This document shows, piece by piece, positions 29,237-37,656 of a stretch of DNA of 64,000 nucleotides (positions are counted from its first letter, which is position 1; the number at the start of each line of letters is the position of its first letter). The stretch lies in contig NZ_SODF01000002.1 of assembly GCF_004365875.1 (NCBI RefSeq), positions 124,001-188,000 of the forward strand. Reading direction: 5' to 3'. The notes below the pieces were generated by a model, which searched no databases, was not told the DNA's origin, and worked only from the letters and a program-made list of their open reading frames with translations. Source of the stretch: Kribbella kalugense (GTDB taxonomy: Bacteria > Actinomycetota > Actinomycetes > Propionibacteriales > Kribbellaceae). The position numbers and the translations under genes are program-made.

Positions 29237-30561
29237 TTCAGGTTCACCTGCCCGCCGCGAAGGAGAGGCCCGACCATCAGCGTGGTCAGATCCGGTACGT
29301 CGTTCGGCGCTACGCCCATCTCGGGACCGACGACGGAGTCGATGACCTTCTGCTCAGCCGGCGTACCGACGCCCTGGGTGTCCATCGCGAACCCGGGCAT
29401 CGCCCGGTTCAGCTGCACGTTGAGCGGGAACCGCAGGTTCTTGTTGTGGTCGCCGATCACGCCGTCGTCACCGGTCACGTACGGCGCCGGGTTCTCCTGG
29501 TTGTACGGACCTGGCTTCTCACCGGGGACGCTGTAGTTCTTGCCGACACAGGTCGGCCCACGGTGGTCCTTGTAGGCCGGGAGCTCGTTCGGCTCGTACG
29601 GCGTGGGCTGGTTGGTGATCAGCTCGAGGTTGATGTTCAGCCGGCCGTCGCGGAACGTGTCGTTCAGGATCGGGGCGGTCTCGGTCATCACCTGGAGGAA
29701 GCACGGCACCTCGGGCGAGTACTTCTCCAGCAGGTCGAGCACCGGCCGGCTGACCTGGCCGAGCCGGATGACCCGGTCCTCGTTCTCCTGCAGGAACGAG
29801 TTCCCAGTGGTGGACAGCTTCTGCACGTTGCCGAAGAACGCCTGCAGCTGCTGCTCCTTCTCCACGACCGTGTTGCCGGTGATGGTCAGGTTGCGCAGGG
29901 CCCGGACCAGGTCCGGAGTCGCATCGCCGTACAGGTCGGCGACCTGGGTGAGCTTGGCCAGCGCATCCATCAGCTTCGGGACGCTCGGGTTCAGCTTCTT
30001 CAGGTACCCGTCGAGCTGGGTCAGCGTGCCGGCGATCTCGGCGCCGCGGCCTTCGAGCGCCGTAGCCAGCGTGTTCAAGGTGGCGTTCAGGTCGGCCGGA
30101 TCGACGGCTTGCAGCAACGGCAGCGCGTCGTTCAGCACCTTCTCGATCTCGATGCCGACCGCGGTCTTGTCCCGGGCGATCACGTCACCGGCCTTGATGT
30201 GCGCGCCCTCGGGACCGGTTGGCGGCACGAGGGCGACGTACTTCTCGCCGAACAGCGTCTTCGGCAGGATCCGGGCGCTGACCGCGCTGGAGATCTCGTC
30301 CACCTGGTCGGGCTTGAGCGCCAGCTTGACGGTCGCCTCGTCGCCGTCGGTGGAGACTCCGCGGACCTCGCCGACGATGATGCCGCGCAGCTTCACGTCC
30401 GCGTGGTTGTTCAGCTGCAGGCCGATGTGGCTGGTCTTGAGCTCGACGTTCACGGTCTTGACGAAGACCTTGGCGTAGAACGCATACGTCAGCCAGAGCA
30501 GGAAACAGAGCACGCCGATGAACGCGACGCCCAGCACCTTGTGCGAGATCAATTTGGTCAT
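29233..30561 (-). CDS. mceA: MCE family protein A
   Basis: 442 residues. Anchor VLGVAFIGVLCFLLWLTYAFYAKVF, then the MCE domain (NVELKTSHIGLQLNNHADVKLRGIIVGEVRGVSTDGDEATVKL, about 35-115), a helical region and the C-terminal MCE-associated domain with GPTCVGKNYSVPG. It is the first Mce protein after the two YrbE permeases, which fixes the operon order. ATG overlaps the yrbEB stop by four bases. Confidence 0.92.
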   Translation of the reverse strand: MTKLISHKVLGVAFIGVLCFLLWLTYAFYAKVFVKTVNVELKTSHIGLQLNNHADVKLRGIIVGEVRGVSTDGDEATVKLALKPDQVDEISSAVSARILPKTLFGEKYVALVPPTGPEGAHIKAGDVIARDKTAVGIEIEKVLNDALPLLQAVDPADLNATLNTLATALEGRGAEIAGTLTQLDGYLKKLNPSVPKLMDALAKLTQVADLYGDATPDLVRALRNLTITGNTVVEKEQQLQAFFGNVQKLSTTGNSFLQENEDRVIRLGQVSRPVLDLLEKYSPEVPCFLQVMTETAPILNDTFRDGRLNINLELITNQPTPYEPNELPAYKDHRGPTCVGKNYSVPGEKPGPYNQENPAPYVTGDDGVIGDHNKNLRFPLNVQLNRAMPGFAMDTQGVGTPAEQKVIDSVVGPEMGVAPNDVPDLTTLMVGPLLRGGQVNLK

Positions 30562-31388
30562 CCGGCCAACCTGACCGTTGTCGTCGTACCCCAGATGGCC
30601 ATCGACAGCAGCAGGTCGACGACGTTGATGACGACGATGGACGTCCGTACGGCGCGACCGACGGCGACGCCCACACCGGCAGGACCCCCGGTCGCGTGGT
30701 AGCCGTGGTAGCAGTGCACCAGGATCACCAGGACCGAGAACACCAGCACCTTGCCGAACGACCAGAGCACGTCTCCGGGCGGCAGGAACAGGTGGAAGTA
30801 GTGGTCGTACGTGCCCGTGCTCTGCCCGTAGAACGTGGTCACAGTGAGGCGAGTGGCGAAGTACGACGACAGCAGACCGACGACGTACAGCGGGACGACC
30901 GCGACCAGGCCGGCGATGATCCGGGTGGTGACCAGGAACGGCAGCGACGGGATCGCCATCACCTCGAGGGCGTCGATCTCCTCGCTGATCCGCATCGCGC
31001 CGAGCTGCGCGGTGAAGCCGCAGCCGACGGTCGCGGCGAGCGCGATACCGGCGATCAGCGGGCCGATCTCGCGGGTGTTGATGTACGCCGAGACGAAGCC
31101 GGCGAAGGCCGACGTACCGATCTGGTTGAGGGCCGAGTAGCCCTGCAGGCCGACCTCGGTGCCGGTGAAGAAGGCCAGGAACGTGATCACGCCGACGGTG
31201 CCGCCGATGACCGCGAGCGCGCCGCTGCCCAGCGTCACCTCGGCCAGCAGCCGGAAGATCTCCTTGCGGTACCGCGTGATCGACTTACCGGACCAGGCCA
31301 GCGCCTTGATGTAGAAGGCGAGCTGCTCACCGAGATGGTCGAGCGAGTTCAGCGGCTTCTTGACCAGGTTGTCCACCAGGGCCGACAC
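30558..31388 (-). CDS. yrbEB: MlaE/YrbE-family ABC permease B
   Basis: Inner-membrane permease of the Mce importer, 276 residues, about five to six membrane segments. The MlaE block GFVSAYINTREIGPLIAGIALAATVGCGFTAQLGAMRISEEIDALEVMAI contains the coupling region that contacts the ATPase. GTG start at 31388, one base from the yrbEA stop. Pairs with YrbEA to form the membrane core. Confidence 0.94.
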   Translation of the reverse strand: MSALVDNLVKKPLNSLDHLGEQLAFYIKALAWSGKSITRYRKEIFRLLAEVTLGSGALAVIGGTVGVITFLAFFTGTEVGLQGYSALNQIGTSAFAGFVSAYINTREIGPLIAGIALAATVGCGFTAQLGAMRISEEIDALEVMAIPSLPFLVTTRIIAGLVAVVPLYVVGLLSSYFATRLTVTTFYGQSTGTYDHYFHLFLPPGDVLWSFGKVLVFSVLVILVHCYHGYHATGGPAGVGVAVGRAVRTSIVVINVVDLLLSMAIWGTTTTVRLAG

Positions 31389-31389
31389 G

Positions 31390-32163
31390 TCAGGCCCCCT
31401 TCGGCGGGACGAGCTGGAAGTAGATCGCGGTCATCGAGAAGTTCGCGACGAACAGCAGCATGAAGGTGATGACGACGGACTGATTCACCGCGTCCCCGAC
31501 ACCCTTCGGGCCGCCGCCCGCGTTGACACCCTTGTACGACGCGACGACCGCGGCGATGAACCCGAACACGAGAGCCTTCGCCTGGCCCTGCCACAGGTCT
31601 GGGAGATGCGCCAGCGCGGTGAACGAGGCGATGTAGCTACCCGGCGTACCGTCCTGCAGGACCACGTTGAAGATGTAGCCGCCCATCACGCCGACCACGC
31701 TGACGAACCCGTTCAGGAAGAACGCGACCAGCATCGTCGCCAGCACCCGCGGTACGACGAGACGCTGGATCGGATCGATGCCGAGCACCATCATCGCGTC
31801 GAGCTCTTCGCGGATCTTGCGGGACCCGATGTCGGCGCAGATCGCGGAGCCGCCGGCGCCGGCGATCAGCAGCGCGGTCGCGATCGGCGATGCCTCCCGG
31901 ACAACCGCGAGTACTGCGGCCGAGCCGGTGAACGCCTGCGCACCGAACTGCTCGATCAGGCCGCCGACCTGCAGCGCGATCACCGCGCCGAACGGGATGG
32001 CGACCAGCGCGGTCGGGATGATCGTCACGCTCGCGACGAACCAGGCCTGCTGAAGGAACTCCTTCAGCTGGAACGGCCGCCGGAACGCCGCCCGCCCGGT
32101 GTCGAGGGCGAATGCGAACAGCGACCCTGCCTGCTTCAGCGGGGCGGTTGCCGAAAGGGTCAC
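31390..32163 (-). CDS. yrbEA: MlaE/YrbE-family ABC permease A
   Basis: 257 residues, first permease of the Mce system. The conserved stretch VREASPIATALLIAGAGGSAICADIGSRKIREELDAMMVLGIDP is the MlaE signature. GTG start at 32163 shares GTGA with the mkl stop. An N-terminal amphipathic segment (FQLKEFLQQAWFVASVTII) is typical of the family. Confidence 0.94.
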   Translation of the reverse strand: MTLSATAPLKQAGSLFAFALDTGRAAFRRPFQLKEFLQQAWFVASVTIIPTALVAIPFGAVIALQVGGLIEQFGAQAFTGSAAVLAVVREASPIATALLIAGAGGSAICADIGSRKIREELDAMMVLGIDPIQRLVVPRVLATMLVAFFLNGFVSVVGVMGGYIFNVVLQDGTPGSYIASFTALAHLPDLWQGQAKALVFGFIAAVVASYKGVNAGGGPKGVGDAVNQSVVITFMLLFVANFSMTAIYFQLVPPKGA

Positions 32164-33107
32164 CGAGCCCCCACCGTCGCTGAGGCGAAGGATCCGGGTG
32201 GCGGGGTGACGCCGTTCTCACGGCACCACTCGCCTGGCTCACGCTGGGTCGGCCGGAGCATGCCGCTGCTGGGCAGCTGCTGGATCGGAATCGGCGGCAG
32301 TGGCGGCAACTCCTGGCCCGCCTCCGCGGCCAGTTCCTCGGCGTCCTTCTCCTCGGACATGCCGATCGGGCCGATCATCTGCGCGTTCAGGAACTGCCGG
32401 ACCACCGGCTCCTCGCTGGACAGCAGCATCTCGCGCGGTCCGAACATGGCCAGGTGCCGGTGGTACAGCATGCCGATGTTGTCCGGCACCGTTCGCGCCG
32501 TGTTCACGTCGTGCGTGACGATCAGGAAGGTCGGGCTGAACGCCTCGTTCAGGTCGATCATCACCTGGTTCAGGAACGACGTACGGACCGGGTCCAGACC
32601 GGAGTCCGGCTCGTCGACCAGCAGGATCTCGGGATCGAGGACCAGCGCGCGGGCCAGGCCGGCCCGCTTGCGCATCCCGCCGGAGATCTCGCCGGGCAGC
32701 TTCTTCTCCGCGCCGACCAGGCCGACCATCTCCATCTTCTCCATCACGATGGAGCGGATGTCGGACTCGGACTTCTTGGTGTGCTCGCGGAGCGGGAAGG
32801 CGACGTTGTCGTACAGGTTCATCGAGCCGAACATCGCGCCGTCCTGGAACAGCACGCCGAACAGCCGGCGGATGTCGTACAGCTCGCGTTCGCTGCAGGT
32901 GGCGATGTCGGTGCCCTCGATCCAGACGTGACCCTTGTCCGGCTTGAGCAGGCCGATCAGCGTCTTCAGGAACACCGACTTACCGGTACCGGACGGGCCG
33001 AGCATCACGCAGATCTCACCGGCCGGCAGCGTCAGGGACACATCGCCCCAGATCAGCTGGCTGCCGAAGGACTTGGTGAGACCTTCGACGCGGACTTCTA
33101 CGCCCAC
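32160..33107 (-). CDS. mkl: Mce system ATP-binding protein (Mkl/MceG family)
   Basis: ATPase that powers the Mce importer. Walker A GPSGTGKS at 37-44, Q-loop Gln88, signature ISGGMRKR at 141-148, Walker B ILLVDEPDSGLDP from 161, and the switch His in VTHDVNTA. 315 residues including a Pro-rich C-terminal extension of about 60 residues, as in MceG. GTG start at 33107 with GAGGAGG upstream. In mycobacteria mkl is unlinked to mce operons but near rplJL; here it leads the operon. Confidence 0.94.
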   Translation of the reverse strand: MGVEVRVEGLTKSFGSQLIWGDVSLTLPAGEICVMLGPSGTGKSVFLKTLIGLLKPDKGHVWIEGTDIATCSERELYDIRRLFGVLFQDGAMFGSMNLYDNVAFPLREHTKKSESDIRSIVMEKMEMVGLVGAEKKLPGEISGGMRKRAGLARALVLDPEILLVDEPDSGLDPVRTSFLNQVMIDLNEAFSPTFLIVTHDVNTARTVPDNIGMLYHRHLAMFGPREMLLSSEEPVVRQFLNAQMIGPIGMSEEKDAEELAAEAGQELPPLPPIPIQQLPSSGMLRPTQREPGEWCRENGVTPPPGSFASATVGAR

Positions 33108-33181
33108 CGGCCCTCCTCACGGGAATGTTCTGGCTGCCCCGAACCGACGAGTACGCGGTTCCAACGACGGAGCAGTGGCCT

Positions 33182-33212
33182 AGGTTACGCACGAGTACGG
33201 TTTTGCGTAACC
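33182..33212 (-). promoter_or_regulatory. mce operon promoter embedded in an inverted repeat
   Basis: The arms GGTTACGCA (33183-33191) and TGCGTAACC (33204-33212) match perfectly with a 12-base spacer. On the minus strand TTACGC (33205-33210) and TAACCT (33182-33187) are 17 bases apart, so the repeat covers both promoter hexamers. A dimeric repressor bound here would block the mce operon. No regulator gene is adjacent. Confidence 0.55.
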
Positions 33213-33240
33213 CCTGGAAGTCAAGCGGTTGCGATACTAA

Positions 33241-33289
33241 CCATCACGTAATGGCAGAAGGGCGGCCCCCTGGCAGGGACCGCCCTTCT
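33241..33289 (-). terminator. Hairpin after rplL with adjoining palindrome
   Basis: Arms AGAAGGGCGG (33256-33265) and CCGCCCTTCT (33280-33289) pair perfectly around a 14-base loop. A near-palindrome CCATCACGTAATGG (33241-33254) lies next to it on the mce side and could instead be an operator for mkl. A second hairpin is nearer rplL. Confidence 0.6.
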
Positions 33290-33300
33290 CTACACATTCG

Positions 33301-33323
33301 TTACGCTCCTTGACGGAGCGTAA
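33301..33323 (-). terminator. Hairpin immediately after rplL
   Basis: TTACGCTCC and GGAGCGTAA pair over nine bases around TTGAC, starting six bases beyond the rplL stop. With the next hairpin it forms a tandem end to the rplJL operon, so the mce operon probably depends on its own promoter. Confidence 0.6.
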
Positions 33324-33329
33324 GCGAGG

Positions 33330-33719
33330 TCACTTCAGCGTGACGGTGGCCCCGGCGCCCTCGAGGGCCTCCTTGGCCTTCTCCGCGGCAGCCTTGTCGA
33401 CCTTCTCCAGAACGGCCTTCGGGGCCGCCTCGACGAGGTCCTTGGCCTCCTTCAGCCCAAGGCTGGTGAGACCGCGCACCTCCTTGATGACCTGGATCTT
33501 CTTGTCGCCGGCGCTCTCGAGAACGACGTCGAACTCGTCCTGCTCGGCGGCCTCTTCGGCCGGCGCGCCGGCAGCCGGGACACCGGCGGCGGCAACGGCA
33601 ACCGGGGCGGCGGCGGTGACGCCGAACTCCTCCTCGAATGCCTTAACGAACTCCGACAGCTCCAGCAGGGTCAGTTCCTTGAACTGGCCGAGGAGCTCTT
33701 CGGTGCTGAGCTTCGCCAT
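33330..33719 (-). CDS. rplL: 50S ribosomal protein L7/L12
   Basis: Stalk protein that recruits translation GTPases. 129 residues: N-terminal dimerisation helices ([31 protein letters not shown]), an Ala-rich hinge (about 38-60), and the C-terminal domain [36 protein letters not shown]. It follows rplJ by 68 bases under the same leader. Confidence 0.98.
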   Translation of the reverse strand: MAKLSTEELLGQFKELTLLELSEFVKAFEEEFGVTAAAPVAVAAAGVPAAGAPAEEAAEQDEFDVVLESAGDKKIQVIKEVRGLTSLGLKEAKDLVEAAPKAVLEKVDKAAAEKAKEALEGAGATVTLK

Positions 33720-33787
33720 GATGGCGGTCCTTCCTGAACAAATGGTGCTTGGTGATCACTGATGGGGTGTTGCGGATGAGATCTGCC

Positions 33788-34396
33788 TCAGCTTTCGGCT
33801 GAAGCGGTCTCCTCGGTGCTCGCCTCGGCAGGTGCCTCGTCCGCCGCTGAATCCTGCACAGCGTCCTGTACAGGTACTGCTTCGGCCGGGAGCTTGTCCT
33901 GCAGCGCCGCGAACAGGCGCGCGGCCTGCGACAGCGGAGCAGCGAACAGCGACACCGCTTGCTGCGGGGCCGCCTTCATCGCACCTGCGAGCTTCGCGAG
34001 GAGGACCTCACGCGACTCCAGGTCAGCGAGCTTGCTGATCTCGTCAGAGCCGAGTGCCTTGCCTTCCAGCACTCCACCCTTGATGACGAGCAGGGGGTTC
34101 GCCTTGGCGAAGTCACGCAGTCCCTTGGCCGCTACCACCGGATCGCCCTTGATGAAGGCGATCGCGGAGGGGCCTTCGAGCAGCGTGTCGAACGAGTCGA
34201 CACCTGCGTCCTTGGCCGCGATCTTGGTCAGCGTGTTCTTCACCACGGCGTAGTTCACGTCGTCACCGAGCGCAGTTCGGAGTTGCTTGAGCTGCGCAAC
34301 GGTGAGACCGCGGTACTCGGTCAGCACGGCGCCGTTGGAGCTACGGAACTCGTCCGTCAGCTCCGCGACAGCGGCTGCCTTGTCCGGCCTCGCCAT
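33788..34396 (-). CDS. rplJ: 50S ribosomal protein L10
   Basis: Base of the L7/L12 stalk and, as the L10-L7/L12 complex, a repressor of its own mRNA in other bacteria. ATG 34396 gives [31 protein letters not shown] and 202 residues. The C-terminus has an acidic, Ala-rich tail ([19 protein letters not shown]), longer than the E. coli 165 residues. A classic L10 leader precedes it. Confidence 0.97.
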   Translation of the reverse strand: MARPDKAAAVAELTDEFRSSNGAVLTEYRGLTVAQLKQLRTALGDDVNYAVVKNTLTKIAAKDAGVDSFDTLLEGPSAIAFIKGDPVVAAKGLRDFAKANPLLVIKGGVLEGKALGSDEISKLADLESREVLLAKLAGAMKAAPQQAVSLFAAPLSQAARLFAALQDKLPAEAVPVQDAVQDSAADEAPAEASTEETASAES

Positions 34397-34433
34397 GGGG
34401 GTCTCCTTCTTTCGGCTTCCATGCCTAAGACCC

Positions 34434-34580
34434 CTGAACAAAGAGAACGCCCCTTGCGCAGGCGCAAGGGGCGTGAACATACGTGCTTCACTATCCAAGT
34501 CACCTACGCGGGCCACCCACCTGAGTGGGACCTTCAGCTGCCCTGAGGCAACAACCAGCGGTCTTCGGCAGAGACCAGTG
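34434..34580 (-). ncRNA. L10 leader (rplJL autoregulatory 5' UTR)
   Basis: On the minus strand the region holds the L10-leader core GCCGAAGACCGCTGGTTG (near 34552-34570) and a paired CCCACTC-AGG-TGGGTGG stem. It then has a 12-base stem CGCCCCTTGCGC/GCGCAAGGGGCG (34448-34473) followed by TTCTCTTTGTTC. The last element looks like an attenuator. This matches the known ribosomal L10 leader that binds L10-L7/L12. The family call rests on core motif and position. Confidence 0.8.
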
Positions 34581-34615
34581 TGCCTGGTGTACAGGTATTT
34601 AGCCAAATCGGGTGT

Positions 34616-35800
34616 TCAGGCCGGTTGTTCCGCTCGGGGATGCGGTGGGATCCAGCGGTGCATCGCCGTGGCCGCGGCCCACCCCGCTCCCGCCATGATG
34701 ACGATCGCCGGCCCCAGCCCGAGGATCGCCGTCGCCCCCGCGAGCAGCAGTGGCCCAGCACCGTTCCCAGTGTCCGCGAACAGCCTGAATGCACCCAGGA
34801 ACTGGGCTCTGCCGACCGGTGGAGACGCATCGGCCCCCAGCGTCATGATCACGCCGGCACCCAGCCCGTTCCCGATCCCCATCAGCAGGGCGACCAACGT
34901 CAGTGTCACCACGGTGTGCGTCAGCGGCAGTAGTAGATGCGCCAACCCCAGCACGAACATCGACGGTACGGCGACCCACTTGCGCCCCAGCCGGTCCATC
35001 ACCGACCCAGCTGGATAGAACAGCAACATGTCCACCGCGCCGGACAGTCCGAAGATGATGCTGGTCGTCTGCGGATCCAGTCCGATGTGCAACGCCCACA
35101 GGGGAATCACCACCTGACGCGACGCCCGCACCGCACCGACCAGCAGCGCTCCGACACCGAGAGTCCGCAGTACCGGGAAGTGGTCGCGGATGACGACCCA
35201 GGTGGACTGGGGAGCCACCGGCCGCTTTCCGCGCGTGTGTGCGACGTCTGGAAGGCTGATCAGCACCGCGCAGGCGAGCAGTGCGGCTACTAGGTGCACC
35301 CAGTAGGCGCCGTCCGTGCCGAGGAACTTCATCGCGCCCGCACCGAGGAACGGGCCGATGAACGAGCCAATGCGCTGTACGCCGCCCAGCGTGGACAGGG
35401 CCCGTGCCCGGAGCTCGATCGGGATGGCCTCACTCAGATAGGCCTGGCGGGCAAGGCCCCAGACCGCACCGGCAAGCCCGGTGCAGCCGATGGCGATAGC
35501 TAGGCCCCAGACGTTCGGCACGACCAGACAGGCGGCCAATGCCAAGGAAACAAGGACAGTGGCGCCCAGCATCGCTTTGCGCTCACCAATGCGGTTCGTC
35601 AGGGCACCGGCCGGGATGTCACCGATCACCTGACCCAATCCGGCCGCCCCGACGACCAGACCGGCCACTGCCACCGAGGCGCCCAGGTGGGTGGCTGACA
35701 GCGCTACGACGGGTGCGATCGCGCCCTGCCCGATCCCGTACAGCAGGGCGGGCAGATAGACCGCGGGTGCGATCTTCCAGAGGCTTCCGATCTGGGACAT
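34616..35800 (-). CDS. MFS transporter
   Basis: 394-residue major facilitator with about 12 membrane segments. The loop 2-3 motif is GALTNRIGERKAMLG, and the second half repeats it as GSVMDRLGRKWVAVPS. I use ATG 35800, which overlaps the upstream regulator stop (TGATG); a GTG at 35803 is possible. Co-transcribed with the IclR gene before it, so the substrate is likely that regulator's ligand. Substrate unknown; family similarity is to efflux-type MFS proteins. Confidence 0.88.
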   Translation of the reverse strand: MSQIGSLWKIAPAVYLPALLYGIGQGAIAPVVALSATHLGASVAVAGLVVGAAGLGQVIGDIPAGALTNRIGERKAMLGATVLVSLALAACLVVPNVWGLAIAIGCTGLAGAVWGLARQAYLSEAIPIELRARALSTLGGVQRIGSFIGPFLGAGAMKFLGTDGAYWVHLVAALLACAVLISLPDVAHTRGKRPVAPQSTWVVIRDHFPVLRTLGVGALLVGAVRASRQVVIPLWALHIGLDPQTTSIIFGLSGAVDMLLFYPAGSVMDRLGRKWVAVPSMFVLGLAHLLLPLTHTVVTLTLVALLMGIGNGLGAGVIMTLGADASPPVGRAQFLGAFRLFADTGNGAGPLLLAGATAILGLGPAIVIMAGAGWAAATAMHRWIPPHPRAEQPA

Positions 35801-36609
35801 CACCGGCCGCCGGCCAGCGCCGTACTGCGGTCCCGGGAAGCCGGGGTGGCACCCAGCAGCTCCGACACCGACCAGGCACCCGCGACGACTCTCATCCCGA
35901 ACTCCTCCATCCGCTCCACCGGCATCCGCATCTCGGGGCCGGACACACTCAGACAGCCGGCGACCTGCCCGGAGTAGCCGAACACCGGCGCCGCGACGCT
36001 GCAGATCCCTGCGGTCCGTTCGGTCCTCGACATCGCGTACCCGCGCCGGCGGATGTCCGAGAACTGCTCCGCCAGCACCTGCGGATCAGTGATGGTCGCC
36101 GGCTGCACCTGCTCGAGCGGACCCTTCAGAACCTCCTGCTGCCGCTCGAACGGCAGAAACGCCAGCAACGCCTTCCCTGGTGCGCCCTGCGGCAGTGCGA
36201 CCGGCAGGCCGAACTCCGTGTACGTACGGCGTAATTGGTGGTGGCTCTCGACCTGGTCCAGTACGACGCGCAGCCCGGACGGCAGCAGCTCGTGCACGGC
36301 CGCGGTCTCCCCTGTGTCATCGCGGAGTGCATGCAGAACCGGCATGGCCGCCTCGCGGAGGCCGGCCGGAATTCCGCCGCTGTGTGCGAGCTGAACGACC
36401 AGCGGACCGATCGCGTACCGCCGGTGGGCCGTCTGCCGGACGAGTCCGTTCTCCTGCATGGCCAGCAGCAGCCGGTGCACGGTGCTCGTGGACAGACCGG
36501 TCGCCCGAGCCAGGTCGCTGATCCCGAGGTCCGGCGTACGCGCGTCGAAGCACCGCAGGATCGCCACAGCGCGGTCGATCGACTGCACAGAGCCACGGGT
36601 TTCCTGCAT
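35800..36609 (-). CDS. IclR family transcriptional regulator (MFS operon)
   Basis: 269 residues. N-terminal winged helix (RAVAILRCFDARTPDLGISDLARATGLSTSTVHRLLLAMQENGLVRQ, about 13-58) and C-terminal IclR effector domain with GAPGKALLAFLP and GYAMSRTERTAGICSVAAPVF. Start at ATG 36609; TATGGT lies six bases before it, so a leaderless mRNA is possible. A perfect palindrome just upstream is the likely autoregulatory site. Confidence 0.9.
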   Translation of the reverse strand: MQETRGSVQSIDRAVAILRCFDARTPDLGISDLARATGLSTSTVHRLLLAMQENGLVRQTAHRRYAIGPLVVQLAHSGGIPAGLREAAMPVLHALRDDTGETAAVHELLPSGLRVVLDQVESHHQLRRTYTEFGLPVALPQGAPGKALLAFLPFERQQEVLKGPLEQVQPATITDPQVLAEQFSDIRRRGYAMSRTERTAGICSVAAPVFGYSGQVAGCLSVSGPEMRMPVERMEEFGMRVVAGAWSVSELLGATPASRDRSTALAGGR

Positions 36610-36621
36610 TACGAAACCATA

Positions 36622-36636
36622 TCCCGCAATGCGGGA
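36622..36636. promoter_or_regulatory. Palindromic operator between iclR-type gene and SUKH gene
   Basis: TCCCGCAATGCGGGA is a perfect 7-base inverted repeat around A. It lies just upstream of the TATGGT element of the IclR gene (36616-36621, minus strand) and 12 bases before the TACTGT element of the SUKH gene (36649-36654, plus strand). IclR proteins often bind such sites in their own divergent promoter. Confidence 0.55.
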
Positions 36637-36661
36637 AGCTCGTCCAGGTACTGTCCAGCCG

Positions 36662-37240
36662 GTGAGCATCACCGACTCCTGGAGCCGGCTCGACGGCTGG
36701 CTGTCCCAGCACGCACCCGCGACTTACGCCGTACTCGCGCCGCCCGCCACCGACGCCGAACTGCAGGCCGGGGTCGCGCTGCCACCTGAGGTTGTCGAGT
36801 CACTGAGGTGCCACAACGGCCTCGCCGAGTGGGCCAACCTGCTGCCGGAGGCGCAGCCGTCGACTGCGGCGCAGATCGCTGAGAACTGGCAACTGCGGAT
36901 AGATCTAGCCGACGAGTTTGCTGTCCATCCGCCGGCTTCGGAGCCGTACTGGCATCCGGCCTGGATCCCGTGGGCCGACAGCGACGGAGACCTGCAGGTC
37001 ATCGACGTACGCACGGGCCGGGTGGGTATGGCTGCTCACGACGGGACCGGCGACTTCGCGGACGGCTGGCCGGATCTCGCGTCGTACCTCGTCGCTGTTG
37101 TCGACTCGCTCCACACCGGAGCTGGGGTCAACGGCTGGTACCCGTACCTCACTACCCACCAGGAGCTCTGGTGGGACCGCGGCCCGGACCAGCGGGCCGT
37201 CAATGACGAGCCTCTGGTCCGGGTGCCGAGTCAGACTTAG
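36662..37240 (+). CDS. SMI1/KNR4 (SUKH) family protein
   Basis: 192 residues from GTG 36662; TACTGT ends seven bases before it, the spacing of leaderless actinobacterial genes. The SUKH pattern is visible: SWSRLDGWLSQHAPATYAVLAPPATDAEL, ALPPEVVESLRCHNGL, YWHPAWIPWADSDGDLQVIDV and a Trp/Tyr-rich end. SUKH proteins include immunity proteins of contact toxins and general regulators. No toxin is adjacent, so function is open. The 3' end overlaps ridA by four bases, convergent. Confidence 0.8.
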   Translation: MSITDSWSRLDGWLSQHAPATYAVLAPPATDAELQAGVALPPEVVESLRCHNGLAEWANLLPEAQPSTAAQIAENWQLRIDLADEFAVHPPASEPYWHPAWIPWADSDGDLQVIDVRTGRVGMAAHDGTGDFADGWPDLASYLVAVVDSLHTGAGVNGWYPYLTTHQELWWDRGPDQRAVNDEPLVRVPSQT

Positions 37241-37641
37241 CTGAGGACGGCCAGTGCGTCGATCTCGACCAGCATGTCCGGCAGCGGCAGGCCGGTGAAC
37301 ACGGTGGTCCGCGACGGCAGTACGCCGCTCGGGGTGCGGGTCGACACGAAGTCGGCGTACGCCTCGTTCATCGCGGCGAAGTTGTCGCGCTCGGTGAGGT
37401 AGACGCGCAGCATCACCACGTCGTCGATGCTCCCGCCGCCGGCCTTCAGGATCGCCTCGATGTTCTGCAGGACGCGGGTAGTCTGGGCCTTCACGTCACC
37501 GGTGAAGACGAACTCACCGCTGGCCGGGTCGACCGAGCCCTGGCCGGACACCTGCAGGATGTTGCCCTTGCGGACGCCCTGGGAGAACACGGGCATCGGC
37601 GGCGGCGCGTCGGTGGTGGAGACAACGGTCTTGTCGGACAT
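37237..37641 (-). CDS. RidA/YjgF family enamine/imine deaminase
   Basis: 134 residues. RidA proteins hydrolyse the enamine/imine intermediates released by PLP-dependent dehydratases. Family blocks are FSQGVRKGNILQVSGQGSVDP, QTTRVLQNIEAILKAGGGSIDDVVMLRVYLTE and the C-terminal LPSRTTVFTGLPLPDMLVEIDALA, with the conserved Arg in PSRT. Last gene of the kinase-iclR-ridA operon. This fits disposal of the imine made by the PLP enzyme encoded divergently. Start ATG 37641; GTG 37653 is less likely. Confidence 0.88.
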   Translation of the reverse strand: MSDKTVVSTTDAPPPMPVFSQGVRKGNILQVSGQGSVDPASGEFVFTGDVKAQTTRVLQNIEAILKAGGGSIDDVVMLRVYLTERDNFAAMNEAYADFVSTRTPSGVLPSRTTVFTGLPLPDMLVEIDALAVLS

Positions 37642-37656
37642 CAGGTCTGACACCTC

